48,318 bases of DNA from Rhodospirillales bacterium. GTDB lineage: Bacteria > Pseudomonadota > Alphaproteobacteria > Reyranellales > Reyranellaceae. The position numbers were made by a program, and so were the translations under genes. Under the pieces are notes generated by a model. It worked only from the letters and a program-made list of their open reading frames with translations, did no database searches and was not told the DNA's origin. Location: assembly GCA_947469635.1 (NCBI GenBank), contig CANIRG010000003.1:1-48318 (forward strand), given 5' to 3'. Below, in pieces: positions 40,689 to 48,318 of this stretch; the first letter of the stretch is position 1; each line of letters starts with the position of its first letter.

Positions 40689-41440
40689 GGAGAGATCCCG
40701 GTCGGCACCGCCCGCGGTGCGCCGCCATCCAGCCGCTCCGCCCCGCGCACCAGCCAGCTACGGACCTGCGCCGGATCGCCGGAGAAAGACTCGGCGACGC
40801 GGAGTCCCACTCCACCCAGGTCACGCGCCATGCTCATGCCGGCTTCGTCGGTGAAATCGTCGCCGATGTAGATCGGCCGGCGGCCTTGGAACATCGCCTG
40901 CCCCATGAGCCGCTCGACGGCCGATCCCTTCGAGCGACCGCGCAGGCTGATCTCCACGGCCTCGCGCGCGGGCAACAGCCGGAAGTGCGGATGATCCTCC
41001 GACACCAGGGCGCGCACGAGACGCCAGACGTCGTTGGCGTGATCCGGTGCCAAACGATAGTGCATGGTGACGCCGTGCGGCTTGGGCTCCATCTGCACGC
41101 CCGGCCAGCGATCGGCGGCGGCTTGCAGCGCCTCGCGCCACGGCTCGGGCACGGCCATGCCTGCCGGCGCTTCCTCCAGCGTGCCGTCGTCGTAACGGAC
41201 GGCAACGCCGTGCTCACCCGCCGCGCTCGAGGCGAAAGGGGCGAGCAAGCGGTCGATCTCGGCAAGCGGCCGGCCGCTCACGATGGCCAGCGCGCCGCCC
41301 AGTTGATCATGCAGATGCGCCAGCAGGCCCGGCAGACTGGGCGGCACCACGACAAGCTCGGGGCTGGCCGCGATCTCCAGCAAGGTGCCGTCGACATCGA
41401 GAAAGAGTGCCGATGCCCGATCCAGATCCGGCGGTGTCAT
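40685..41440 (-). CDS. otsB: Trehalose-6-phosphate phosphatase OtsB
   Basis: 251-residue HAD-family phosphatase that releases trehalose from its 6-phosphate. The catalytic motif is LFLDVDGTLLEIA with the nucleophile Asp, motif II is AIVSGRPLAEIDRLL, and motif IV is RRPIYIGDDFTDEAGMSMAR, preceded by the lysine in LRGRSKGSAVERLM. AGGAGG precedes ATG 41440, chosen over a longer frame by 18 codons. It heads the trehalose operon and overlaps the GH15 start by four bases. Confidence 0.95.
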   Translation of the reverse strand: MTPPDLDRASALFLDVDGTLLEIAASPELVVVPPSLPGLLAHLHDQLGGALAIVSGRPLAEIDRLLAPFASSAAGEHGVAVRYDDGTLEEAPAGMAVPEPWREALQAAADRWPGVQMEPKPHGVTMHYRLAPDHANDVWRLVRALVSEDHPHFRLLPAREAVEISLRGRSKGSAVERLMGQAMFQGRRPIYIGDDFTDEAGMSMARDLGGVGLRVAESFSGDPAQVRSWLVRGAERLDGGAPRAVPTGISP

Positions 41441-41544
41441 GCAGCCTCCTGCGCCAGGTACAAACTCGGCGCCGACGGCATCCTCTCCAGACAACCGCGG
41501 AGGCGCGGTCTTTAAACGCGTAGCGGACGCTGAAGTTCCTCGGC

Positions 41545-41790
41545 CTACCTCAGGCTGGTCATTTTTTCCCAGAAAGGCTTGCTGGCCTCGTAGGATGCCG
41601 CGACGGGCGAGATGCCGGCGTCGCGCAGGCTACGCGCGTCCATCAGGGCGAGGGAACGCCTGGCCTCGGCACGCTGCCGCCACACCGCAAGAGTGAGCGC
41701 GATGCGCTGGCGCAGTGACGGACGCGGGACGGCGGCAGTAGTGAAAAGGTCGGGCTGGCTCGTGAAACGATCGCGAGACTGGAAGCTCAT
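41545..41790 (-). CDS. DUF1127-domain small protein
   Basis: 81-residue basic protein. The C-terminal DUF1127 helix-rich motif is visible as RSLALMDARSLRDAGISPVA followed by EASKPFWEK. Some small DUF1127 proteins in alphaproteobacteria influence RNA turnover and carbon or phosphate metabolism, but I cannot tell what this one does. It has a GAGGAGG ribosome site upstream of ATG 41790. A 5-bp dyad (ATTAC...GTAAT, 41848-41864) lies 58 bases upstream. Confidence 0.85.
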   Translation of the reverse strand: MSFQSRDRFTSQPDLFTTAAVPRPSLRQRIALTLAVWRQRAEARRSLALMDARSLRDAGISPVAASYEASKPFWEKMTSLR

Positions 41791-41847
41791 GCTTGCCTCC
41801 TCGGGGCTTGTTGCCCGGGAAGATGACGCCGCCTCCGCCCTCGCTCA

Positions 41848-41864
41848 ATTACACGAGAGGTAAT
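41848..41864. promoter_or_regulatory. Short dyad upstream of the DUF1127 gene
   Basis: ATTAC and GTAAT flank ACGAGAG. It sits in the 158-base gap between the DUF1127 gene and the aminotransferase gene, which are divergent. No clear promoter boxes were found; operator role is a guess. Confidence 0.2.
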
Positions 41865-41948
41865 CAGGCAAGAGACCTTTTCATGCGCTACGGTGAAAAA
41901 CTTGCGCTGAAGCGGTGCTAAGCTCCGGCAGCATCGAAGGAGAGAGAT

Positions 41949-43097
41949 ATGCTGCCGAGCCAACGCGCATTGTTCGACATGCCGCGCGACGTCTGCTTCC
42001 TCAACGCCGCCGCCTGGAGTCCGCTGCCGCTCGCCTCCCAGGAAGCCGGCCGCGCCGCGATGGGCCGCAAGGGCCAGCCGTGGAAGCTCGCCGGCGATTT
42101 CCAGTCCGGCCAGTACGAGCGGGCGCGCAAGGCGGCGGCAACGCTGATCGGCGCATCGCCCGACGACGTGGCGCTGATCTCGTCGGTCGGTTACGGCGTC
42201 TCCACCGCCGGCAAGGTGCTGTCGATCCCGCGCGGCAGCCGCGTCATCGTGCTGGAGAACGACCATACCTCGCCGGTGCTGGAATGGATCGGCCGCGCGG
42301 AGGCCGGCGGCTTCACCGTCGACACCGTGAAGCAGCCCTCGGACGCCGACTGGAATTCGGCGGTGCTGGAAGCGATCGAGCGAGCAGGTGCGGCGCCGCT
42401 CGCGCTGGCATCGATCTCCTCGGTGCACTGGTCGGACGGCGGCGCCATCGATCTCCTGCGCATCGCGGCGGCGCTGAAGAAGCAGGGCGCGGCGCTGCTG
42501 GTCGACGCCACGCACGATGTCGGTGTCCGAAAGATCGACGTGAAGGTGCTCGATCCCGACTTCCTGATCTTCCCCACCTACAAGTGGGTGCTGGGTCCCT
42601 ACGGGCGCGCCTTCATGTATGTCGCCAAGCGCCGCCAGAACGGCACGCCGCTCGAGCAGACCGCCGCCGCCCGCAAGGCCGTTTCGGCCGAAGACACGCT
42701 CTACTTCCGAGACATCACCTATCGCGATGACGCTCGCCGCTACGACATGGGCGAGCGCGACCATTTCGTCTCGATGGAGATGGCGTCGATCGGCATGGAG
42801 ATGATGGCGGGCTGGGGCAGCGAGGCCGTTGTGGAGCGGATCTCGATGCTGACCGGCAGGCTGGCGGAGGGCCTGGGCAATCTCGGCTTCGACCTGCCCG
42901 ACACCAGGCATCGCGCACCGCATATCCTGTGCGTCGGCTTCCCCAAGGGCATGGCACCCGACCTGCCGAAGCGCCTTGCCGCCGAGAATGTCCACGCCGC
43001 CCCGCGCCTCGGCCGGCTGCGCATCAGCCCGCATGTCTATAATGACGAGCAGGATGTCGACCGCTTCGTGGAAGTCTTCCGCAAGCTCGCCCTCTAG
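41949..43097 (+). CDS. Class V aminotransferase-like PLP enzyme
   Basis: 382-residue PLP-dependent enzyme of the cysteine desulfurase-like aminotransferase class V. Recognisable parts are FDMPRDVCFLNAAAWSPLPL at the start, VALISSVGYGVSTAGKVLSI, IVLENDHTSPVLEWIGRAEA, ALLVDATHDVGVRKIDVKV and the lysine in FLIFPTYKWVLGPYGRAFMY, the likely PLP-binding residue. It is not obviously IscS or SufS: a conserved sulfur-cysteine loop is not seen. GGAGAGA precedes ATG 41949. It starts a plus-strand series of carboxylate genes. Confidence 0.9.
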   Translation: MLPSQRALFDMPRDVCFLNAAAWSPLPLASQEAGRAAMGRKGQPWKLAGDFQSGQYERARKAAATLIGASPDDVALISSVGYGVSTAGKVLSIPRGSRVIVLENDHTSPVLEWIGRAEAGGFTVDTVKQPSDADWNSAVLEAIERAGAAPLALASISSVHWSDGGAIDLLRIAAALKKQGAALLVDATHDVGVRKIDVKVLDPDFLIFPTYKWVLGPYGRAFMYVAKRRQNGTPLEQTAAARKAVSAEDTLYFRDITYRDDARRYDMGERDHFVSMEMASIGMEMMAGWGSEAVVERISMLTGRLAEGLGNLGFDLPDTRHRAPHILCVGFPKGMAPDLPKRLAAENVHAAPRLGRLRISPHVYNDEQDVDRFVEVFRKLAL

Positions 43098-43106
43098 GAG
43101 ATCGAT

Positions 43107-44066
43107 TTGAGCCTGAACCGTCGACACCTGCTGCTGGGCGCCCTCGTCCTGCCGTCGTCCGCACGCGGGCAAGCCAAGTATCCCGAAAGACCCATCAGGA
43201 TCATCGTGCCCTTCCCGCCCGGCGGCGGCGTCGACCTCACGGCGCGGCTCTTGATGGAGCCGCTGGCGAAGGAGCTCGGCCAGCCGATCGTGATCGAGAA
43301 CAAGGGCGGTGCCGGCGGGCTGATCGGCGTCACGGCGATGTCCCAGGCCGCGCCCGACGGCTACACGCTCTGCGTCACCGGCGTCAGTAGCATGAGCGCC
43401 GGCCCGCATCTGCGCGGCGACAAGCTGCCGTTCGATCCGATGAAGTTCGGGCACATCACGCGGCTGGTGCGCATGCCGTTGATCCTGGCGGTGAAGAACG
43501 ACCTGCCGGCCAGGACCCTGCCCGAGTTCATGGAACTCGCCCGCAAGACGGAGATCCGCTGGGCGTCAGGCGGCATCGGCACCAGCCAGCATCTCGCCGG
43601 TGAATACTTCACGCAGATGTCCGGCCTGAAGATGATCCATGTGCCCTATCGCGGCACGGGACCGGCGTTGAACGACCTAGCGGCCGGAGTCGTCGACGCT
43701 TATTTCGGCGATCCCGCGACGCTCGGCATCATCAAGGGCGGCAAGGCCCGCGCCATGGCGGTGACCTCGCCGGACCGCTGGCCGCCGCTGCCGGACGCCC
43801 CGCCTCTGGGCGACGCGGTCAAGGGCTACGAGGCCTGGAACTGGTACGGCATCGATGCGCCGCCGGGCACACCCACGGCGATCACCGACCTGTTGGCCAC
43901 TGCCGTCCGCAAGGCGATGGCCGACCCCGAGGTCAAGAAGAAGTACGACGACAACGGGCTCCATCCCGCAACCCTGTCGCGCGACGAGTACGTGGCCTTC
44001 ATCAAGCGCGATTCGGAAGTCTGGGGTAAGGTGATCCGAACGGGCAATATCAAGCCCGACGACTGA
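43107..44066 (+). CDS. Bug-family (TctC-like) substrate-binding protein
   Basis: 319-residue exported receptor of a TTT-type system. The N-terminus has a twin-arginine-like signal (NRRHLLLGALVLPSSARG) rather than a simple one. The core begins YPERPIRIIVPFPPGGGVDL, with IVIENKGGAGGLIGVTAMSQ, AAPDGYTLCVTGVSSMS and YRGTGPALNDLAAGVVDAYF, typical of the ligand-binding domain. TTG 43107 with AGGAGA upstream is the best start. It lies between the aminotransferase and the SMP-30 gene. No TctA/TctB is nearby. Confidence 0.93.
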   Translation: MSLNRRHLLLGALVLPSSARGQAKYPERPIRIIVPFPPGGGVDLTARLLMEPLAKELGQPIVIENKGGAGGLIGVTAMSQAAPDGYTLCVTGVSSMSAGPHLRGDKLPFDPMKFGHITRLVRMPLILAVKNDLPARTLPEFMELARKTEIRWASGGIGTSQHLAGEYFTQMSGLKMIHVPYRGTGPALNDLAAGVVDAYFGDPATLGIIKGGKARAMAVTSPDRWPPLPDAPPLGDAVKGYEAWNWYGIDAPPGTPTAITDLLATAVRKAMADPEVKKKYDDNGLHPATLSRDEYVAFIKRDSEVWGKVIRTGNIKPDD

Positions 44067-44088
44067 GGAAGACGGAGAGGAAACGACC

Positions 44089-45033
44089 ATGTGGCAGGCC
44101 AACGAGCGCTACCCCGATCCGGCGGTGCGCGTGCTCGATCCCGCGTTCAACAAGTATCGGCTGGCGCTCGCTTCGGTGGAGCGGCTCTACACCGGCTGCC
44201 GCTGGGCGGAGGGGCCGGTCTATTTCGGCGACGGCCGCTACCTGTTGTGGAGCGACATCCCGAACAACCGCATCCTGCGCTGGGACGAGGAGACCGGCGT
44301 CGTGTCGGCCTTCCGCAAGCCTTCCAACAACGCCAACGGCCATACGCGCGATCGCCAGGGCCGGCTTGTGGGCTGCGAGCATGACGCGCGGCGCGTGGTG
44401 CGCACCGAGTATGACGGCAGCATCACGGTGTTGGCCGATTCCTACAACGGCAATCCGCTCAACTCGCCCAACGACGTGGTGGTGAAGTCGGACGGCTCGG
44501 TGTGGTTCACCGATCCGACCTTCGGCATCCTGGGTTTCTACGAAGGCCACAAGGCGCCGAGCGAGAACACGCCGGCCGTCTACCGGCTCGATCCGCAGAC
44601 CGGCAAGCTCACGATGATGGTCGACGACGTGCCCGGCCCCAACGGCCTCGCCTTCTCGCCCGACGAGACGAAGCTCTATGTCGTGGCTTCGCGCGCCGAG
44701 CCGCACCGCTCGATCCTGTCGTACGACGTGCTCGACGGTGGCATGAAGCTCGGCAAGGGCAGCGTGCTGATCGATGCCGGCCCGGGCGGCTCGCCCGACG
44801 GCTTCCGCGTCGATGTCGACGGCAACCTGTGGTGCGGCTGGGGCATGGGCAGCGACGAGCTCGACGGCGTGCGCGTCTTCGATCCCAACGGCAAGCCGAT
44901 CGGCCATATCACCCTGCCGGAGCGCTGCGCCAACCTGTGCTTCGGCGGGCGCTATCGCAATCGGCTGTTCATGGCGGCGAGCCATTCGCTCTACGCGCTC
45001 TATGTGAACACTCAGGGCGTGGCCGGCGGTTGA
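44089..45033 (+). CDS. SMP-30/gluconolactonase family protein, cytoplasmic
   Basis: 314-residue beta-propeller lactonase, paralogue of the gene at 4919 but with no signal peptide. Motifs include CRWAEGPVYFGDGRYLLWSD, LADSYNGNPLNSPNDVVVKS, WFTDPTFGILG, VPGPNGLAFSPDETKLYVVA and SPDGFRVDVDGNLWCGWGMG, holding the Glu, Asn and Asp metal ligands. It probably opens a sugar-acid lactone. ATG 44089 has GAGAGGAAAC upstream. It starts 22 bases after the Bug receptor stop, so the genes likely share a transcript. Confidence 0.93.
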   Translation: MWQANERYPDPAVRVLDPAFNKYRLALASVERLYTGCRWAEGPVYFGDGRYLLWSDIPNNRILRWDEETGVVSAFRKPSNNANGHTRDRQGRLVGCEHDARRVVRTEYDGSITVLADSYNGNPLNSPNDVVVKSDGSVWFTDPTFGILGFYEGHKAPSENTPAVYRLDPQTGKLTMMVDDVPGPNGLAFSPDETKLYVVASRAEPHRSILSYDVLDGGMKLGKGSVLIDAGPGGSPDGFRVDVDGNLWCGWGMGSDELDGVRVFDPNGKPIGHITLPERCANLCFGGRYRNRLFMAASHSLYALYVNTQGVAGG

Positions 45034-45044
45034 TCGCACGCAGC

Positions 45045-46247
45045 ATGTCGGGCATCGATTCGGGCTACGCTTGGCGGCGACTGGCCGCCAGCGTGGCATT
45101 GAGCACCGTGGGCGGCATCGGCATGTGGTGCCTCGCCGTGGCGTTGCCGGCCGTGCAGGCCGACCTCGGCGTCAGCCGCGCCGACATCTCCTTCGCCTAC
45201 TCGATGAACATGCTGGGCTTCTTCGCCGGCGGCGTGCTGGCCGGGCGGATGGTCGACCGCCGCGGCATCGTCGCCACTGCGATCGTGAGCACGCTCAGCC
45301 TCGCCGTCGGATTCGTGCTCGCGCCCACGACCTCCTCACTGGTCTTGTTCTCGGCCGCCCAGGTGCTGATCGGCGTCAGCGCCGCCGCCACCTTCGCGCC
45401 GCTGGTCGCCGACGTCTCGCACTGGTTCGAGAAGCGCCGCGGCGTCGCGGTCGCCATCGCCGCTTCGGGCAACTATATCGCCGGCGCCGTCTGGCCGCCG
45501 ATCGTCGAGCTCATGATCAGCGCTCATGGCTGGCGCACGACCTATCTCGCGGCAGCAGCGCTCTGCCTCGTCACCATGATCCCGCTGGCGCTGATGCTTA
45601 AGCGCCGCGCGCCGGATCACGAGGCAGCGCACGCGACCGCCGTCGCCCATCGCTCGCAGGCAGGCCTCGGCCTGTCGCCCAACGCCCTGCAGGCGCTGCT
45701 TGGGGTGGCCGGCATCTCCTGCTGCATCGCCATGTCGATGCCGCAGGTCCACATCGTGGCCTATTGCGCCGACCTGGGCTACGGCGTGGCGCGCGGGGCG
45801 CAGATGCTGTCGCTGATGCTGGGCTTCGGCATCGTGAGCCGCGTTGCCTCGGGCTGGCTCGCCGACCGCGTCGGCGGCGCCATGACGCTGCTGATCGGCT
45901 CGACCCTGCAGTGCGTGGCGCTGGTCTGCTACCTGATCTCCGACTCGCTCACCTCGCTCTACCTCGCCTCGGCGCTGTTCGGCCTGTTCCAGGGCGGCAT
46001 CGTGCCGTCCTACGCCATCATCGTGCGCGAGTATTTCCCACCCCGCGAGGCCGCGACCCGCGTCGGCCTCGCCGTCTCCTCCACCATCGTCGGCATGGCG
46101 CTGGGCGGCTGGATGGGCGGCATGCTGTTCGACATGACCGGCTCGTACCGCGCCGCCTTCATCAATGGTATTGCCTGGAACGTGCTGAACGCCGCCATCG
46201 CCTGGTGGCTGCTCAGCCGCCAGATGCGGCGCACCGCGGCCGCCTGA
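45045..46247 (+). CDS. MFS transporter
   Basis: 400-residue major facilitator with 12 predicted helices. Helix one reads LAASVALSTVGGIGMWCLAV. The typical loop 2-3 motif appears as GRMVDRRGIV and repeats in the second half as GWLADRVGGAMTLL. The halves are joined by a basic, cytoplasmic loop (LKRRAPDHEAAHATAVAHRS). ATG 45045 is used; TTG 45030, which overlaps the preceding stop, is also possible. Likely takes up or exports a carboxylate or sugar acid given its neighbours, but the substrate is unproven. Confidence 0.9.
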   Translation: MSGIDSGYAWRRLAASVALSTVGGIGMWCLAVALPAVQADLGVSRADISFAYSMNMLGFFAGGVLAGRMVDRRGIVATAIVSTLSLAVGFVLAPTTSSLVLFSAAQVLIGVSAAATFAPLVADVSHWFEKRRGVAVAIAASGNYIAGAVWPPIVELMISAHGWRTTYLAAAALCLVTMIPLALMLKRRAPDHEAAHATAVAHRSQAGLGLSPNALQALLGVAGISCCIAMSMPQVHIVAYCADLGYGVARGAQMLSLMLGFGIVSRVASGWLADRVGGAMTLLIGSTLQCVALVCYLISDSLTSLYLASALFGLFQGGIVPSYAIIVREYFPPREAATRVGLAVSSTIVGMALGGWMGGMLFDMTGSYRAAFINGIAWNVLNAAIAWWLLSRQMRRTAAA

Positions 46248-46258
46248 AGGAGCCCCTG

Positions 46259-47419
46259 ATGCGTATCGTTTCCATCCGCGACATCGTCTCGCCCATCAAG
46301 TCGAACGTCGCCAACGCCTATATCGACTTCAGCCAGATGACGGCCTCCGTCGTGGCAGTGGTCACCGACTTCATGGTCGATGGCAGGCCGGTGGTCGGCT
46401 ACGGCTTCAACTCCAACGGCCGCTACGCCCAGCACGGTCTCCTGAACGAGCGCTTCATCGCCCGGCTGCAGAATGCCAAGCCGGAGTCGCTGCTCGATCC
46501 CGAAGGCCTACTCGATCCGGCGAAGTGCTGGGCCGCCATGATGGCCAACGAGAAGCCCGGCGGGCACGGCGAGCGTTCGGTCGCCGTCGGTGTCATCGAC
46601 ATGGCGCTGTGGGACGCCGTCGCCAAGGCCAAGCGCGTGCCGCTGTGGAAGCTCCTGGCCGACCGCTACAACGGCGGGCAGCACGACGACAAGGCGTGGG
46701 TCTATGCCGCCGGCGGCTACTACTACCCCGGCAAGGGGCTGGAAGCGCTGCAGGACGAGATGAAGCATTACATCGGCCTGGGTTATGCCTGCGTGAAGAT
46801 GAAGATCGGCGGCGTGCCGCTCGCCGAGGATCTCAAGCGCATCGAGGCGGTGCTGAAGATCGTGGGCAAGGGCGAGTGCCTGGCCGTCGACGTCAACGGC
46901 AAGTTCGACCTGCCGACCGCCATCGAATGGGGCAAGGCGCTGGCGCCCTACAAGCTCCGTTGGTACGAGGAGCCGCTCGACCCGCTCGACTATCTGGCGC
47001 ATGCCGCGCTCGCGACCCAGTACGAGCTGCCGCTCGCCACCGGCGAGAATCTGTTCTCGATGCAGGACGCCCGCAACCTGATCCGCCACGGCGGCCTCAG
47101 GCCCGATCGCGACATCCTGCAGTACGACCCGGCGCTCTCCTACGGGCTGGTCGAGTATCTGCGCACGCTGGACATGCTGAAGGCCAACGGCTGGTCGCCG
47201 CGCCGCTGCGTGCCGCACGGCGGCCATCAGTTCGCGCTCAACATCGCCGTCGGCCTGCAATGCGGCGGCAACGAATCCTATCCGCAGGTCTTCGCGCCGT
47301 TCGGCGGCTTCGCCGACAATTTCGCCGTGGTCGACGGCCAGGTCGGCCTGCCCCAGGCGCCGGGCATCGGCTTCGAGCTCAAGTCGGACCTGTGGGCGGT
47401 GATGAAGGAAGTGGCGTAG
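46259..47419 (+). CDS. tarD: D(-)-tartrate dehydratase TarD
   Basis: 386-residue enolase-superfamily enzyme. The whole sequence pattern matches the Bradyrhizobium D-tartrate dehydratase, which turns D-tartrate into oxaloacetate. The catalytic pair is KMKIGG (about residue 180) and PHGGHQ (about residue 320). Metal ligands lie in LAVDVNGKFDLP, RWYEEPLDPLDYL and ATGENLFSMQD. NAYIDFSQMTASVVAVVTDF near the start is also characteristic. GAAGGAG precedes ATG 46259. It ends the MFS-containing operon and is followed by a terminator-like hairpin. Substrate from family pattern only. Confidence 0.88.
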   Translation: MRIVSIRDIVSPIKSNVANAYIDFSQMTASVVAVVTDFMVDGRPVVGYGFNSNGRYAQHGLLNERFIARLQNAKPESLLDPEGLLDPAKCWAAMMANEKPGGHGERSVAVGVIDMALWDAVAKAKRVPLWKLLADRYNGGQHDDKAWVYAAGGYYYPGKGLEALQDEMKHYIGLGYACVKMKIGGVPLAEDLKRIEAVLKIVGKGECLAVDVNGKFDLPTAIEWGKALAPYKLRWYEEPLDPLDYLAHAALATQYELPLATGENLFSMQDARNLIRHGGLRPDRDILQYDPALSYGLVEYLRTLDMLKANGWSPRRCVPHGGHQFALNIAVGLQCGGNESYPQVFAPFGGFADNFAVVDGQVGLPQAPGIGFELKSDLWAVMKEVA

Positions 47420-47433
47420 CCCAAACTTCCCAA

Positions 47434-47457
47434 GGTTTCCCGCCAGGGCGGGAAACC
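47434..47457 (+). terminator. Perfect hairpin after tarD
   Basis: GGTTTCCCGCC and GGCGGGAAACC pair as an 11-bp perfect stem with a two-base loop, 15 bases after the tarD stop. No T run follows, so termination may depend on Rho or on the stem alone. The remaining 80 bases up to the Bug gene show nothing else clear. Confidence 0.6.
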
Positions 47458-47538
47458 TCCGATGCCGATGGCATCAAGGTTTTGCGACAGTTTCCCGCTC
47501 TCCCGCTCGAAATCTGGCAGAGGTAATAGGATACCTCG

Positions 47539-48318
47539 TCAGTCCGGCTTCAGCAGGTTGAGCCGCAGCAGCTCGGCCACGTTGGCCTCATCGGACTTCA
47601 GCACCTCGGTGAACTGCTCCGGCGTCGAAGGCCGCACGATGGCACCGAGGTCGCGCAGGCGCTTGTTCGCTGTCTCGTCCTTCAAGCCCGCGACGACCGC
47701 CTGGTTCAGCCGCTCTACGATGGGCTGGGGCGTCTCGATCCGCACGAAAACGCCGGCCGTCGTGCCGCCTTCGAAGGGCACACAACCGATGTCCTTGAGC
47801 GCAGGCACATTGGGCAGGTCAGGAATGCGTTCCAGGCCGAAATTCACCAGCGGCCGGAGCTTGCCCGACTGGATGTGCGGCATCGAGCTGGTGAGCTGGT
47901 CGGCGAAACAGTCGATGTTGCCCGCGAGCAGGTCGGCGATGCCGGGACCCGAGCCGCGGTAGGGGATGATGTTGAGCTTCACCTGCTCGTTCAGCTGCAG
48001 GCGCAGGATGGCGACATGGTTGGTCGTGCCGTTGCCGGAATGGCCGATGGTGACGGTGCCGGGCTTGGCCTTGGCCTCGGCCAGCAACGCCTTCATGTCG
48101 GGAAAGCGATCGGCGCGCGTCACCACCAGGGTGGGCGCGGTGGTGAGGATGCTGACCGGCGCCAGCAGTTGGAGCATCTGCTGCTTGCCGGCGAAGATCG
48201 GCGCCACATAGCCCACGGTGAAGCTCGCCATCACGATGGTGTAGCCGTCGGCCGGCGCCGCGACCGCGTTCTCCAACCCGACCACGCCACCCGCGCCGGG
48301 CTTGTTGTCGATCAGCAC
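47539..48318 (-). CDS. Bug-family substrate-binding protein, partial N-terminus
   Basis: 260 codons (259 residues) of a TctC-like receptor whose N-terminus lies beyond the window. The visible part begins in the family motif LIDNKPGAGGVVGLENAVAA, then PADGYTIVMASFTVGYVAPI, TIGHSGNGTTNHVAILRL, IIPYRGSGPGIADLLAGNID and a C-terminal TPEQFTEVLKSDEANVAELL. It converges with the tarD operon. The GTG at the window edge aligns with the mature core, so the true start and signal peptide lie to the right. Confidence 0.93.
   Translation of the reverse strand: MLIDNKPGAGGVVGLENAVAAPADGYTIVMASFTVGYVAPIFAGKQQMLQLLAPVSILTTAPTLVVTRADRFPDMKALLAEAKAKPGTVTIGHSGNGTTNHVAILRLQLNEQVKLNIIPYRGSGPGIADLLAGNIDCFADQLTSSMPHIQSGKLRPLVNFGLERIPDLPNVPALKDIGCVPFEGGTTAGVFVRIETPQPIVERLNQAVVAGLKDETANKRLRDLGAIVRPSTPEQFTEVLKSDEANVAELLRLNLLKPD

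Noticed and set aside
38970-40871. 633-residue plus-strand open frame over the GH15 gene
   Set aside because: Antisense shadow of the GH15 gene with no recognisable domain.

Overview
The window is GC-rich, densely coded chromosomal DNA. GTG and TTG starts are frequent, intergenic gaps are short and 4-base start/stop overlaps are common. The gene set includes three Bug-type (TctC-like) solute receptors, sugar-acid enzymes of the IlvD/Edd, tartrate dehydratase, SMP-30 and RraA families, CoA-dependent enzymes, feoAB and otsBA. Together these point to a free-living heterotrophic alphaproteobacterium, perhaps Reyranella-like or a relative of the Bradyrhizobium group. That placement is inferred from gene content only. 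No rRNA, tRNA or CRISPR array was seen.

Layout from left to right. (1) 1-2613, minus strand: a urease operon running ureD, a small membrane protein, ureA, then a gene in which ureB is fused in frame to ureC and leaves the window. (2) 2645-6115: greB, an oligopeptide-type ABC binding protein and a secreted SMP-30 lactonase. (3) 6308-7660: an IS4-family insertion sequence with 17-bp ends and a 9-bp target duplication, inserted into a short palindromic element. (4) 7732-13661: an N-acyl-D-amino-acid deacylase, a luciferase-like oxidoreductase coupled to an unknown helical protein, and two tandem SUMF1-domain genes, one of them frameshifted twice. (5) 13699-16399: a DMT exporter, a small secreted protein, an SDR enzyme and a GFA protein. 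(6) 16389-20203: a GntR regulator divergent from a sugar-acid dehydratase, then a GIY-YIG nuclease gene embedded in dispersed repeats, then an RraA-family gene. (7) 20330-25652: hydrolase, crotonases, GST, quinone-type reductase and a TSUP permease. (8) 25750-30664: amidase, an orphan VapB antitoxin, a Bug receptor, a DUF486 protein and a GT39 glycosyltransferase. (9) 30661-34113: feoA-feoB-PepSY ferrous iron operon. (10) 34150-37512: hydrolase and CoA-transferase, a Phd/PIN toxin-antitoxin pair and a PPOX flavoprotein. (11) 37516-41440: an otsB-GH15-otsA trehalose operon. (12) 41545-48318: a DUF1127 gene, then aminotransferase, Bug receptor, SMP-30 lactonase, MFS transporter and D-tartrate dehydratase in one direction, facing a partial Bug receptor.

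Two themes stand out. One is repeated DNA: a roughly 45-50 bp unit with conserved ends (GTCATCCCGA ... GAGGGACCTGTTCATG) occurs nine times at four loci, mostly in head-to-head pairs, and one copy supplies the ribosome binding site and start codon of a GIY-YIG nuclease gene. A second palindrome, GCGCCACT-NN-AGTGGCGC, occurs at three places and was the IS target. The other theme is carboxylate and sugar-acid catabolism. Receptors and dehydratases are present, but the membrane subunits (TctA/TctB) the receptors would need are absent from the window.
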